The notes below the pieces were generated by a model. It was given only the letters and a program-made list of their open reading frames with translations, was not told the origin of the DNA and did not search any database. The position numbers and the translations under genes were made by a program. 64,000 bases of DNA from assembly GCA_030737835.1 (NCBI GenBank), contig CM060857.1, positions 1,841,702 to 1,905,701 on the forward strand. The letters run 5' to 3'. Shown piece after piece: positions 1 through 12,644 of this stretch. Origin of the DNA: Acorus gramineus (lineage: Eukaryota > Streptophyta > Magnoliopsida > Acorales > Acoraceae). The stretch's first letter is position 1; the number at the start of each line of letters is the position of its first letter.

Positions 1-1651
1 TGTCTTTTTTTGTTTGTCTGAAATCTGAATTTGAGACGGAAAAACATTATATTCGAGATAAAGAGAATTTTTTTGGTTTTGAGAATCTGTTATTGAAAAG
101 TGGACCCCCCATCTCTCAATTCCTCCATGGAACGTGGTGCACGCGCGTACAGAGTAGACGATGGTTGGCTTTTTTAGACTTTTATAAGGAAAAATGTGGA
201 TCTCTCACACACCGACCAAAGACATGGTGACTCAACAATTTTTCTTATTGTCCATTTGGATGGAAAATTAGTTCTTTCAATTTAAAAGGAAAAAGCTAGA
301 ATCCATGTTTTTTCATTTTCTTTTTCATTAAAAATATAGAATATATTCACATTTGGATATGGGTTCAGGTAAATTCTACATTTAAAAAGTTAAAAATTTA
401 TAAACTCAAATTCAAACATATTTTTAACATTTAGCTTTTCAAACCATCACCATGCCCGTTTGGATACGAGTTTCGCTACACTTCACTCATTCAAGTAGAA
501 ATATTAGGTTACTTAAGATAATTATATTGGGATAAATAATTATACTAGTAAAATATGTCACTATTCTCTTTGATTATAATTTTACTTATTTTTGCTTAAT
601 AATAAATTTTTTGTTGTTCAATTGAACATGAATACGTTGTAGATATGATATGAATCAAATGTAGATAATGATCTATTTAAAGATAAAATATTATTTGACA
701 TTTGGCCTTCTAATTTATAAAAGATGAAAAAGTAATTTAAAATGTGTATCCCCTTATACAATTACAATGGGTTAATTATCCAATTTCAAGAGACCTAAAA
801 ATATTATTATCACTTGATTCCCCCTAATCCAACATAATTATACTAGATTATTCTTGCTAAACAAACAATGTTTTATTACTCATTCCACCTTATTACCCCT
901 ATTTCCTTCTTATTCTGCTACCGGAATAGGTGCTAGTAAAATTATGTTTGAAATTTTTTTATTCATTTTCTATCACTGACATTTTAGGCCCATTAGGATC
1001 TATGTTTCAGTAGATTTTGTATATGAAAAGTTAAAAATTTCTAAACACAGATCTAAATACATTTTCAGTATTTTATTTTTCAAATCATCATTTTGCTTTA
1101 TGAGACTAAAAAATTTCGTGATTAAAAAGTTAATAAAATAATATTTTTTAAAAATCTTAAATTCTTTTTTAACATTAAAGTTATCAATTTGTAAGATCCT
1201 CTTTGAAATGTTAGTCACTATTATATATTTTTTTGATGATTTATATACTATGATATTTAAGATTTACCTTTTCCACAATACACACACACTACACACTAGT
1301 TGACATAGAACGTGCCAAAGCACGTGAAATAACATTCACGTAAATATATATAAGTAAAAAATAATGATAATCATCTAAAATAAAATAAAATAAAATAAAA
1401 TATATATAATGCGTTTATAATTACAATGTAAAATGTTATCCATTTTATTTAATTAATACGTACAAAGATAGCATATGTTTATATCTTAAATGAAATATCA
1501 AACACAAGTTTTTAATAAAAGAGACAAAAAAATATTAGCACACTGATTTAATATATCAAATATTAATAAATTCAATCACTGATATGATAAATAAAGATTC
1601 ATCAAGAGGCGCGGATCCAAAACAATATTTTAGGGTGGGCTATTAAATATT
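1..1651. other. AT-rich intergenic DNA
   Basis: No gene is seen. The sequence is strongly AT-rich with A/T homopolymers and a short AAAAT microsatellite near 1377-1400. Two short stretches near 380-430 and 1015-1070 resemble each other and the body of a MITE near 50.7 kb, so old MITE debris is likely. The only open frame over 60 codons, at 1000-1218 on the minus strand, has AT-driven composition and is not credible. Confidence 0.6.
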
Positions 1652-2510
1652 AGGGAAAAATAGATCTAGCTCCATGAAAACTTATGAAAATCAGAAAAAG
1701 TCCCTGTAAAATTGGTAAATCCCATCAGATCCCTATCTTATTAGATAATATTTATTTTAGTACATACAACTAACCAGATGTGTGGTTAACCCTAACCATA
1801 CATGATAAATTACTGTTATACCCTTTTAAAATTTATTTTATTTGTTAGAAAAAATTGATATAACTCCCTGAAAACTTACGAAAATTGAAAAAAGTCCATG
1901 TGAAATTTAAAAATCGTCTTAACTCCCTAAAATCTTCTAAAAATCTTAAAAAATCATATGATTCTCTGAAAATATATACTAATTTATTTAAATTTTACTA
2001 AACAAATTATAGTTTTATAGTCAAGGTGTTATGCTTTTTATTGCTAGTAATTTTGAGTTAAAAATGTATTATAAAATTTTGATTTGGTTTTTAAATTGTT
2101 TTCTCTACTGATTTTGTAATGGAGTTAATGAAATTGTAATTTTTTTTGTCCAGTCTCTCTAATGAGATTGAGGAGGGAAAAAAGTTGAAAAATGTCTCAA
2201 TTTTGTAGATCAATCGAGGTTTGACGGATTTTTTTTTTTTTTACAAATGAGGATGACATTTCTGGACATGAGGATGTTGAAAAATGACAGGGATATTTTT
2301 GTCTTACAAAAGAACTAAATCTAATTTTATAAAGTTTGTAGGGATTGATCCAATTTTAGTAAGTTTTCAATGACCTATTTCAATATACTCTTGACCGGGG
2401 ACTAAATTCGTTAACTATATACAATTTATGGGGATCTAAGATGATTTTTTGATTTTAGAGGGACTTTTTGTGATTTCAAGAAGATTTTAGGAAGTTAAAA
2501 AGATTTTCCT
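1652..2510. mobile_element. MULE-type non-autonomous element, family A, copy 1 (859 bp)
   Basis: The two ends are imperfect inverted repeats of about 85 bp. The left end begins AGGGAAAAATAGATC and the inverted right end begins AGGAAAATC; both then contain AAAAAGTCCCT. A probable 9-bp target duplication flanks it (ttaaatatt at 1643-1651, ctaaatatt at 2511-2519, one mismatch). The body has no coding capacity. A colinear copy lies in opposite orientation at 20598-21461, and rearranged relatives lie at 30687-31371. Long inverted ends with 9-bp duplications are the Mutator-like pattern; the superfamily is inferred from that alone. Confidence 0.7.
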
Positions 2511-2853
2511 CTAAATATTAATATAGATGAATTTTTTTCTTATATTTGATGTAATTATTTTATATATCAAATAATATGATATTTAAAAGACAATTTTTTT
2601 TTACAGCTAACTTTAATAAAATACAAAAAAAATGAAATATCATAAACGAAAAACATAAAGAAGATACTCGTTCTGTTTTGAAAAAAAAAAAAACTTTGTT
2701 GCTCTGAAAAAAAAAACCAATCCCGTGATTTAAATAGTGCCATGCAACATCATCTATCCTGTCAAATCATAAAAGAATTTGAGAAAATTAAGGGATTTGA
2801 TTTTGATTAAATCATTAAAATTTAAATCGAATTAATTAATAAAATTTTAAACA

Positions 2854-2885
<32 letters not shown>

Positions 2886-3174
2886 TAGTAATTATGAATT
2901 TTTTAAATAATAAAAACAATTAATATATTGGGTAAGAATCCAATGAATAGGTAGTAATAGATTATGATAATTCGCTGATTTTACAATAAAATGCCACCCC
3001 GTCGATTCGAAGGAAAAGAAAAAAAAAAAACAACCAAGGGAAAGGGGTTTTATGTAATTTTTCCCTCTAAAACAAGGTTGTCCACGCTTTGCACGATCCA
3101 TCATCATCATCTCCGATCGTGTTGAGCGTGCGAGAGAGGGAGAGGGAGAGGGAGAGCGAGAGAGAGAGGCATCG
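2511..3174 (+). promoter_or_regulatory. Upstream region and 5' leader of the lipoyl synthase gene
   Basis: This AT-rich spacer holds a CA microsatellite running into a TA microsatellite at about 2852-2884. A GA-rich tract at about 3133-3169 lies just before the ATG. GA/CT-rich leaders are common in plant 5' untranslated regions, so the tract is probably transcribed. No single convincing TATA box can be chosen among the many AT-rich candidates. Confidence 0.4.
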
Positions 3175-6100
3175 ATGTATCCTCGGCTCATCTCCGTCGC
3201 GAGGCGCTGTAAGCCCTCCAAATCCTACACTTCCGCCTCCATCGCCGTCAGGAGCCTCTCCTCCGCCCCGCCTCCCCCGCAAGCCCTCGACCGGGACCCA
3301 TCAACGCCACGCCCAAAAAACCTAGCCGACCTTCGTAGGCGGCTGGAATCGGAGTCTCCGGCGCTGTCGGACTTCGTGCGGCTGAGGGAGAGCGAGGAGT
3401 ACTCGGTGGCCGTCGGATCGAAGAAGAACCCCCTCCGGAAGCCCAAGTGGATGAAGGAGACGATCCCGGGGGGTTCCAAGTACGCGAAGATCAAGGCGAA
3501 GTTGAGGGAGCTGAAGCTACACACGGTGTGCGAGGAGGCCAAGTGTCCAAACCTCGGCGAGTGCTGGTCGGGCGGGGAGACCGGGACCGCCACCGCCACG
3601 ATCATGATTCTTGGTGACACCTGCACCCGCGGTTGCAGGTAATTTTTTTTTTCCCTCTGTTTTCTTTTAAAAAAGTGAAATTTTTTTTATTCGTGCATTT
3701 GTTTTTTTTTTTTTTTTTTGGATAATTGGCATTTGTGCATATATTTTTTTAGTATGTGTGGAATTATGGTTCAAACTTGTGCATAATTTGGGCCTTTTTG
3801 GGTCTGAATTCTGCAACTGAAATTGTGATGTTGGTTTTCTTCATTTATTGATGTGTTGATTTTGAAAATTTAAAAACATCAGGAAATTGGGTGAGGTCTT
3901 GTTTTGGTCAAGGGGTTGATAGGATTTTGAAGAAACAAAATTGATTGTCATCTAAAATGGGGCTCTTTTTGGTGTATATGTTCCTTTTTCTTTATATCTT
4001 AAAGAAACCAACGAGACTTGTTTAACTGGAAAAGATGAGAAGCTCCTCTTTTTTGCCTTAAGAAATTTTATTAGAGAAAATCCACAAGCACCAGTGATTG
4101 TAAGCGCATTCTTTGACGAGCTTGATATAAAGCAGTTTTTGTGTTTTTATTCCTTTCTAGATTTTGTAACGTGAAGACATCACGTACTCCTCCCCCGCCA
4201 GATCCAAATGAACCCACTAATGTTGCCGAGGCAATTGCATCTTGGGGCCTGGATTATGTTGTCATCACCAGTGTTGATAGAGATGATTTGCCTGATCAAG
4301 GGAGTGGTCACTTTGCCGAAACGGTGCAAAAGTTGAAGACTCTGAAGCCAGATATTTTAATAGAATCCCTTGGTATGTACTTGTCAAAAGTGTTTCATAC
4401 CAATCTTCCATTTGTACTCCGAAGAAGAAAAACAATTCAAAAGTTGCTTGAGTTGGGTTGCTTTATAAATTGATAAATCCATCCAACTTGTGTGAAACTT
4501 GCAAGGATCTTGTAAGATGTCAGCTCTTGCTGTGTGGATAGCTGATTGAATCCAGTTGGATAATTCATTTATTATCTTGACTTGCATTCTTGCCTAAACT
4601 CAATAACTCGTTGTTGGACTTGTTGAACAAGATCTCGATCATGTGGTGGTTTACACTGATATTTTGACTGAATCCATCAAGGTCCTTTTTTAACATCTGT
4701 TCATGTCTATGTGAAATTTTGCAGTTCCTGACTTCCGTGGAGACTCCAGCTGTGTAGAGAAAGTTGCTACTTCTGGTTTAGATGTTTTTGCACACAATAT
4801 TGAGACTGTTGAGGAGCTTCAGAGCATGGTTAGAGACCGTCGTGCCAACTTCAAGCAATCCATTGAGGTTCTAAAGATGGCGAAAGATTATGCCCCAGCA
4901 GGGACTCTTACGAAGACGTCGATAATGTTGGGTTGTGGGGAAACGCCTGATCAAGTGATAAGCACAATGGAGATGGTGAGGGCGGCAGGCGTTGATGTCA
5001 TGACATTTGGGCAGTACATGAGACCTTCCAAACGGCACATGCCAGTCTCAGAATACGTGACTCCAGAAGCATTTGAAAAGTACCGATCAATTGGAATGGA
5101 TATGGTATGTTTTGTCTTTTTATATGCTGCATCCTCAACAGTTGCTTTAGTGTAGAAATTTAATTGTCATTGGAAGCTGATCCATTTGAAATGGGCTTAT
5201 AGATTGACATTTTAATAGTCTGATAGATTCAAGACAAAATGTTCATAAGATTTAGGGGAGCCATGTCATGATATTGCCAAGGCAACGGAAAGGGCTTAGC
5301 CAAATCATTCATGACAGGGTCAAAGGCGTAATCTATTATCAAAGACTTCTTACCTGTAGCAACAGTAAAAAAAATACAAGGTGGTATTCCTATTCTGTGA
5401 AGGCTGGAAAAATTGGAAGTTCTTTTCTCTGGAAGACATATTGTAGGCTTAATGATGATGTCTGAATCCTAAGATTATGTTGGTTGAAAGTCATGCAAGT
5501 AGGTCATATATGATGAAAGTATGTTAATTTGGATGCTTGGCATTAAAATAAATGTGTGTAATAGCAACTCTAATAGGAGTAAAATGGCAAAACATCTCAG
5601 CTGTCAAATGTTTGCTAATAATTGTGCCTTTAAGATCAACAATATTGGGTTGAGAGGAAACCTTATGAAATGGATGGAAGTCATTAGCAAGGATACGGAA
5701 GATTCCAACCTAACCGCAAGATTAACCTCCTACAGGAATAAAAATGATGGGATGTCGGATTTCTAAAGCTATGTAAATTTGTAGGAGGGAACCCCTTTTG
5801 ATGTGATCTACCGCTCAGTTATTAAACTAATTTTGAAGCTGATGCACCCCTTACTTAGCTGTCGCTTCTGAATTAGCACTTTGGCAGCATCAATTTTATT
5901 CACTTCCCAATGAGTTCCGTATCTTTCAAATGATGGAGAGTTTCAAACATTATTTCACTTTCCGATCTGCCTTATTTGATCTACAAATTCAATACCATTG
6001 TCCTTGTAATTTCTTATGATATGCATATATAAGTGCCATGTTAGGAAGAGTTGAAGAGGTTCAAAGTATTTTTTGAACATGATGAATGTGAATACATTTA

Positions 6101-6246
6101 TTAAAGCAGTGGTTGTTTGGCAGGGATTCCGATATGTCGCATCGGGGCCCATGGTGCGGTCCTCGTACAAGGCAGGTGAATTCTATATCAAGTCAATGAT
6201 CGAAGCTGATCGAGCTACTTCTGCTGCTCCTGCTGTTGGATCATAA
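3175..6246 (+). CDS. LIP1: Lipoyl synthase, mitochondrial (4 exons, 392 aa)
   Basis: This radical-SAM enzyme inserts two sulfur atoms into octanoyl groups on lipoyl-dependent proteins such as glycine-cleavage H protein and the E2 subunits of pyruvate dehydrogenase. Exons joined by phase are 3175-3638, 4161-4372, 4725-5104 and 6124-6246. The auxiliary-cluster motif C119-x4-C-x5-C130 and the radical-SAM motif C150-x3-C-x2-C157 are both present; the last cysteine comes from exon 2. The C-terminal RSSY (364-367), whose first Ser ligates the auxiliary cluster in this family, is intact. Residues 1 to about 45 are Arg/Ser-rich and acid-poor, as in a mitochondrial presequence, which separates it from the plastid isoform. 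The start is the first ATG after the GA-rich leader. Exon 1 is GC-rich and the introns are AT-rich. The protein appears complete. Confidence 0.96.
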
Positions 6247-6816
6247 ATAAATTCTCTCTTTCTTTCATATCCTCTTTCTTGTATATTTGCCCAAATCTAA
6301 TCTGGTGGTCTCAATTTATCATTTCAGAGGTTGCTTTAAAAGCCCTCGCAACTAAAATCCTCACTGCCTTACGCAGAGAATGATTTTTTTTTTTTTTTTT
6401 AATTTCATTCAATACATTATAATCCTCTGAATAAACTAAAATCTATTTATTACAATATAGTCACTGGTGATATTTTTGGGTGAATGAAAAAATTACAATT
6501 TGGCGTTCATACTATCTACAAAACAAATTGTACGTTCAGCCTCTGCAGTCATGTTTGTGGTCTGTATATGTTTTGAACTCTGTATATATATTGCTTATTA
6601 TATTGAAGGAAAGACACACACAAGTCAGTCTGTAGTGATCGGTGGCTTTTTTTTTTGTGTAGTTCTCTGTATCACTTCCCCCGCCGAACCCCCAAATAAA
6701 TTCAATTCCTCTCTCTCTCTCTCCCAAATCAAAAGTTTTCAATCAAAGCAGAGGCATCGCCAATTCCGGGTCAAACAGCACCGCCGGCAACCGGAACACC
6801 GGCATTGTCTGGTGGC
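6247..6816. other. Spacer between lipoyl synthase and the MGCC gene
   Basis: The left part is the probable 3' untranslated region of the lipoyl synthase gene. A TATA-like tgtatatatattgc lies near 6580-6595 and a CT-rich tract at 6709-6723 precedes the next gene, which fits a core promoter and leader on the plus strand. No other gene is seen. Confidence 0.45.
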
Positions 6817-7140
6817 ATGGGCTGCTGTGTGAGCAAGAAGAAGGGGCTCTCTGAATCGGATGCGAAGGAGGAGACGGTGAAGGAGGTCCTCTCTGAAAGG
6901 GCGAAGCTCCCCTCACCACACGAGAAGCTCGTCCAGAGAGCTGCCTCTCGCCTCATCTCCGACGACGCGTTGGAGATCTGCAGCCTCAGCGAGAGCGTCT
7001 CCACGGCGGCGGCGGCGACGGCGACGGAGGAGCTGGACCGGGTCCGCGATTGGAAGGCGCAGAGGAAGCGGTCGCTCTCGGGGACAAAGGAGACGTTGGA
7101 GAACCCAATGGTCTCTTTGGAATGTTTTATCTTCCTTTGA
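6817..7140 (+). CDS. Small protein with N-terminal MGCC acylation motif (107 aa)
   Basis: I cannot name the family with certainty. The protein begins MGCCVSKKKG, a strong N-myristoylation context (Gly2) followed by Cys3/Cys4 as possible palmitoylation sites and a basic stretch, so plasma-membrane attachment is likely. The middle is Ser/Glu-rich with a short Ala/Thr run. The C-terminus ends in the hydrophobic SLECFIFL. The start is the ATG at 6817; an in-frame TTG 12 bases earlier would hide Gly2 and is unlikely. The ORF is GC-rich while its surroundings are AT-rich, and a CT-rich leader precedes it, both of which support a real gene. It is read here as one exon, but a GT at 7110 could be a donor, so the last residues are less certain. 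Confidence 0.72.
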   Translation: MGCCVSKKKGLSESDAKEETVKEVLSERAKLPSPHEKLVQRAASRLISDDALEICSLSESVSTAAAATATEELDRVRDWKAQRKRSLSGTKETLENPMVSLECFIFL

Positions 7141-8478
7141 TTTTTTTTTTTTTACCGCTTATAAGAATTGAGAATGTTTTTAATTTCATAATTCTGAAAA
7201 TATGAAATTAAATTAGATAAAAATTTAATACGTGTCTACTCTAAGTTTATAATTATAAATTAAAAAATTATATATATTTATATAGACTCCATTTTTTTTT
7301 AAAAAAATTACCGCAGAGAAACCAGTTTCTGTTGAACGTATGGTTTGAGGTATGGCATAATTCAGATGGTCCTTTTTTTGTTTTTTACTGAACGTTAGGC
7401 ATGTGATTTTAATTGTATTTCAAATCTTTCATTGATTTTTTTCATTATTTATTAGTTTTAGGTCGGTAGAGTACAAACAGTACAATATGAACAAGGTGTG
7501 GACCTAATATTTCAACAGGCGGTTTTAAAAAAAAAAAAAAAATTTCCCGTCAAGGGTAGTGCGGTTTCAATATTATGTGAATGTAATCGAAAGAAGGGAA
7601 CTAAAAAATGACACCCATTTCATTTGAACTAATAATAAAAGGATTAACATGCGTGTTATTATTTTATATCACTAATCCAAAATCAATTTAAGCAAACCTG
7701 GATGAAGGCTTCGTTTGGAAACACCTCTTGGGCCGCTGTGTCTGCCGAATAAGGGGAGAAACGCCGAAGTGGTTTTTCAGAGTGTTGGTGAAGACACTAA
7801 AAATATACACACCAATCGCACACTTGCCTGTCAAAGTAGAAGCCGGAAAACCTGTTTGTTTGAGCGTTTACGCCCATCGCCGCCAATGCTACGAAACCGA
7901 TAAAGTAGCATATACTATATTATCATAGTATATGTGTTTCTATCATAGTGTATGGTGTAAAAAAAATTTTAACACAAAAAAGATACACTAATTTATTTCA
8001 GTATATACTTCATTTTATATAACTGCATGTACTTCAATAAGAAGGTGCATGATTTTTTTTTAAATAAATAATCGATGTAGACTACAATTAAGACTGAATA
8101 TAATCTAAAACTATCATTTTCCATCAAATCCATGAAAGGACCATGTAACCCAAAAAAAAAAAAAAATCCATGAAGGACTACCAAGTGTGAGCTCTCATTG
8201 TCCAATTCAGGACCACCCCTCTTACAACCAATGCTTTGCAGATGAATTTGTCAATATATGCCACCTACCCATTAATAATAACGACAAGAACAAAGCATTA
8301 TCACCTGCAGTTGTCCAATGTGGAACCACTGCTGTCTGAAACTAGAGTTAAATGCATTTAACTTCACAAAAGTTAGCGGACATCTAGATAAAAATCCAAA
8401 CAAATGCCTGAAATACCCTTCTCACTAAAAACACCCATTTTTTCTTCTTCTCTCTCAACGGTCCGATTTCTAACCATT
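7141..8478. other. Intergenic DNA, no gene seen
   Basis: AT-rich sequence with A/T homopolymers. A block at about 7700-7910 is richer in GC and starts with a gcttcgtttgg-like string typical of MITE ends, but I found no matching partner end or target duplication. Two short overlapping ORFs in that block lack domain-like composition. Confidence 0.45.
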
Positions 8479-8757
8479 GCAATGTGTGATGATTTAAATC
8501 CCCTTCCATTCTTCCTTCTTTTACTGTAAAAATAAGTCAACATTCCATGCATTTGTATGGAATGGTTGCAATGTGTGATGATTTAAATCCCCTTCCATTC
8601 TTCCTTCTTTCATTGGAAAAATAAGTCAACATTCCATGCATTTGTATGGAATGGTTGCAATGCTTTGGAAAAACAACATCCATTGCAATGCGTGATGATT
8701 TAAACCCCCTTCCTTCTTTCATTGTTCCTCATTCCATGCATTTGTATGCTTTCTCTT
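8479..8757. repeat. Tandem repeat, 89-bp unit, about 3 copies
   Basis: The unit starts gcaatgtgtgatgatttaaa and contains a palindromic attccatgcatttgtatggaat-type core. Copies start at 8479, 8568 and 8657. The third is interrupted by about 30 bp that restate the unit start (gcaatgcgtg at 8685), and the last partial copy lacks part of the centre. The first two copies are nearly identical. Short ORFs on the minus strand here are products of the repeat. Confidence 0.85.
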
Positions 8758-9559
8758 CTTTTTTTCAAGTTCAGATGGTTCAGTTCTATTGATTTTGTTA
8801 TTTGATTCCATATTTTCAATCTTAACCAAAGGATTCATCCTCTATTGATCTCAATTCGACACTGTGATCGAACTTCTTAAGCATCTTGGTGGTTATGTCG
8901 GAAAGTGTAAGTGTTTAATATTGTGTCAATCAAGTGTTTGTTTGAGAGAGGTGGAATTCGTTTTCAGGCTTTTAGGTTTAGAAAGGGTAACGGGGGGTTA
9001 TTCAGTTTTTTTCACAAGTCAGGTTAGGTTAACCACTATAGTGGTTTGGTAGGATAACTGCAGGAGGTTATATGCCTTTACCACAACAATTGGAGGGGTC
9101 ATATGGATATCCGATGAAATGAAAGAGCGATATGGATATTCAGTAACTTTTAGGGGGTTACATGCATTTAACCCCTAAAACAATTGTGACCCAATGGAAC
9201 AATAAATGCTTCTCATCCTATTTACAATGATACTCAGCCCTGTGAAAACAGCTGGTCTTTTGATTTCTCTACAAGTTTTTCCCAAGAATCCCAACTTTCT
9301 GGCAAGAAATTCCATGAAAATACATATAATGGAATCCCAGATGTATTCAAGTGCTCAATGAGATAGGCTTTCAATTAATCACTCCGCACCATTTGCTTTG
9401 TTCTAACCACCTGGCATGGCACCAAGCTTTTGTTGGCATCGGATCATTTTTGACATCAAATCGATTCAAGGAAACTAAACTTTTTTGTGGAAGTATGGGC
9501 TCTAATGGTCGAGTTGCCTACTGCGCTCCTCAACTGTTTACAAATAGTTAACCTGGATG
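8758..9559. other. Intergenic DNA before the membrane-protein gene
   Basis: No coding region is supported. The right part, up to about 9560, probably includes the 3' untranslated region of the minus-strand membrane-protein gene. Short ORFs at 8864-9052 and 9351-9551 have no recognisable protein features. Confidence 0.4.
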
Positions 9560-12500
9560 TCATGTTGAGTTGTTGATTCGGAACGGTTGATGATCAGGCC
9601 ATGAAACCCGCTCAGGAGGACAGGGCGGAGGCGCTGGATGAGCAATAAATGTAGGAATGTCATGCCCTGGCATTAAAACAGAGACTCCTTTGGCATAGAT
9701 TGACATCTGCAGACAAGTGAAGAACATAATTATAATCAACCATTAAATTATTTGTGACTGGTATCCAAAATTAATATAAACCTGATCAATTACCAGGGCA
9801 CTGTGAATCCAAGAAAACAAATAAAATATAATCTAGAGATTGATGAATTTTTTTTTGAGAAAGCATATACGCATCAAACATAACATTTTGGGGCACCCGA
9901 TGAAGTAGCTGTTATGTAAACATAACATTTGAGGTAATGATTTTATCTCAATCGCAGTGTTTCTTAAGATCCCATGTCATATATCTTTGACATTGATGCA
10001 TATGTAAAAAGGCTTCAGATACTTCAGCTATGGAAAGACTGACCTGTTGCAATTTGTAGACGCCAGACACCATATGATATGAAAAGATATTTTTCAAGGA
10101 TGGCGACCATTAGAAAATTCGCATATCTCATTTAACCAAAATAATTTTATTGTGTGCAAGGATAGAGATGTCATGGATTTAGCATTCAAGGATTTGTGTG
10201 CACGTGTGAAGGCATGCTTAATTACACATGCTTAAAGTTCCTGGTCAATTAGTAGTTGTTCGAAAGCCTAAAATCAAATTATAACAAAATCTAGAATTTT
10301 AAATATCACTATGGCGTTAGAGGTGGCATCTATAAATTATGTGTCCTATCATATATTCATATCATACTTGAACAACAGATATAGTAGTATGCAAGATACG
10401 GTAATATTGCATAATGCATAATTTAACAAGAGATAAAACATCGATATGGTACCATGAAAAATTAAATATATAAAAAACAATGAGATAAATATCAGAATGA
10501 ATCCGCAAGGATGTATCCACTTATAGTAAAAAAATAGTCTTCATATGGAGACATTGACAGGGTAACCAACTTCAAGAAAGGTAGTTTACAAACTGCCAAA
10601 ATACTCAAATGTGGGAGGGCCTTTGACAATGAGCAACATAAAGGGGGCTCTATAGCCCTCAAAACAAGAAAGAGCAGATTTTTCCATTGATAAGAGACAT
10701 GAGGGAAACTTATAGAGGACTAAAGCACTCCACATCCGATAGTAGCATCAACTGTAAATTGTGAAACAAATACACCGTCCATATAATGATCCTGGAACCG
10801 TAAAACAAATCTTGATATTTTAGAAGCCTTTATCAAACAAGAAAAAGGCAATATACCAGGAACAAGAGCAGAGCCACCATGGAATAAGTGGTGGCTGAAA
10901 CCCCAGCTTTGATTTTGGGGGAAATAAAGAGTGTGGGGGTAGTTTGGTACCTAGCTACAACATAAATAAATGTTTTTAATTTTTCATCTCAGCTCGAGAT
11001 ATCTCCTACATTCTCTATACATTTAAGTGGTTTTGATGGTTTCAGCGTTCTTTTCGAGGGCCAAAGATACACCTCTTTCTTACAGAATGTGGCGTCTCCG
11101 GACAACTCAACACCATAAAAACTTGTTTGTTGAATGACATTTTAGAATATCCCTATGGAGAATATATATTTGTAGGATTTTGATTTCATGTCTCGATTTT
11201 CATGAAATAAAAAAAATAAAATATCATTAAATGAAAAAGGAATTAACAACGATTGCATATTCATCAATTATAACCCCCACTTTAATGAAATCCTGGCTTC
11301 ACCGCTGACCAGGCATTTCATCACTTGGTGATGTGGATAATTCACGGCTACAAGGGTCGTCTCCGATAGATAGTGGAATCAGCAAGTTATTACAACTCAC
11401 GCAGACATTTGAAGCTCACAGACTTTCCAGTGAGTGCATCAAGGACATTTGAAGCAACACATAAGATGTATTTATTACATGATCTTTTTTTGTGTGAGAT
11501 TTGCTTTTAGCTTTAATATCTTCATTCTTATGCTTATTTTGTACCAGATCAAGAAATTTTTTGTTTGCTGAGTTAGACATTTCAGTTAAGTGACTCAAAA
11601 AGCTGGGTATCAGAGATCCTCAACATGAGTGACTAAAACCATGCTACATGCTCTGTATCTGTGTCCAGTCCAACACATGGATACCTTTCCCCAATATAAT
11701 GTTGAACCATGGATGTTGGAGGTTCCATGTCCAACACTTAATGTCTTTGTTATTGTCCAGGATGATGGATCACTTTCGGAAATTACTTAAACTTTTCATA
11801 CTACCCAAAAAATCAAGACCTCTCAGATTGTAAATACACTTGCTAATTTTTGAGCTACAAGTACAAACCCACAAAAATGGGACCAACCCTAAACATAAAA
11901 GTTGACAAGTCCATTTACAACCAAAAGTCCTCAATTTTAAAACCAAATTTTTTTTTTTTTTTTGTGGGTAATAAGTGTTTTTCAATTATTTCCTGGTCAA
12001 ATATAATCCAATCAATAGGAGTAAGACTCAAAACCAAGATTCTGTACTGAAGAGGGTGTACCTATCTTGGTGCTCCAACAATCAGAGGCATTCGGTATTC
12101 ATTAATCACCACAATAATCATTACATTAAACTTCGAATGTGTAATTCATACAAAATTAACAAGAATTCTTTCATAATGTTCTTTTTTTTTCCTCCACCAA
12201 TTTCAAATGTGTAAGTAATACAAAATTAACAATCCATTTTTTTATAACCATCAAATGCACTTCCACGAATAGGCAAATTCACAAACAGAGTAAGAACAAG
12301 AGAAAACTTACTTTGGGGGAAGGGAAGTCAAGCTTCCCAGCGAAGGCCCTCCCCTGCTGGTAGTGCTGCTGCGACTCGAGATCGGACGGTCCACGGCTCC
12401 CGGAGTTCTGCCGGAGGTGAGATCTGGACCGCAGAAACCGTTCAAAGATGGCCATAACAAGGAACATCGAAATGAGGATCGCAGTGGCGACGAACCCGAA

Positions 12501-12644
12501 AGACAATGCGTTGACGGAGTTGTCGAAGTGCCTCCACCTCTCCTCCCCCGCCGCCGTCGCCGCTGCAGCTGCGGCTGCGGCGGCGGCACCGGCGACACTC
12601 CCAACCGAAGGGCCCGCCGCGATGGGCCACGCGTGCTCCACCAT
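9560..12644 (-). CDS. Plant single-pass transmembrane protein (2 exons, 159 aa)
   Basis: Exon 1 runs 12644-12312 and exon 2 runs 9706-9560. Both borders are phase 0, with a GTAAGT donor and a TCTGCAG acceptor. Residues 1-46 hold a polyalanine run (20-29, from GCN codons). Residues about 47-67 form one hydrophobic helix (ALSFGFVATAILISMFLVMA) followed by the basic FLRSRSHLR, which suggests a cytosolic C-terminal tail. Exon 2 encodes KGVSVLMPGHDIPTFIAHPA and a Pro/Cys-rich end. I recognise this C-terminal VLMPG-x-IPTFIAHPAP pattern as conserved in a plant membrane-protein family of unknown function, and it is what allowed exon 2 to be found. The 2.6-kb intron contains a hAT-type insertion. The ATG lies downstream of a GA/GT-repeat leader on this strand. 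Confidence 0.87.
10863..11307. mobile_element. Non-autonomous hAT-type element in an intron (445 bp)
   Basis: The ends are short imperfect inverted repeats, CAAGAGCAGAGCCACC on the left and CAGCGGTGAAGCCAGG read inward from the right. They share the CA...AGCCA pattern common in plant hAT ends. An 8-bp target duplication flanks it: accaggaa at 10855-10862 and accaggca at 11308-11315, one mismatch. There is no coding capacity. It lies inside the single intron of the minus-strand membrane-protein gene, well away from the splice sites. Confidence 0.7.

Noticed and set aside
4373-4724. Frame continuing past lipoyl synthase exon 2
   Set aside because: It is intron read-through; the conserved IESLVPDFRGD junction needs splicing at 4372/4725.
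8479-8757. CRISPR-like array because of regular 89-bp spacing
   Set aside because: The whole unit repeats, with no unique spacers, and the host is a plant nucleus.
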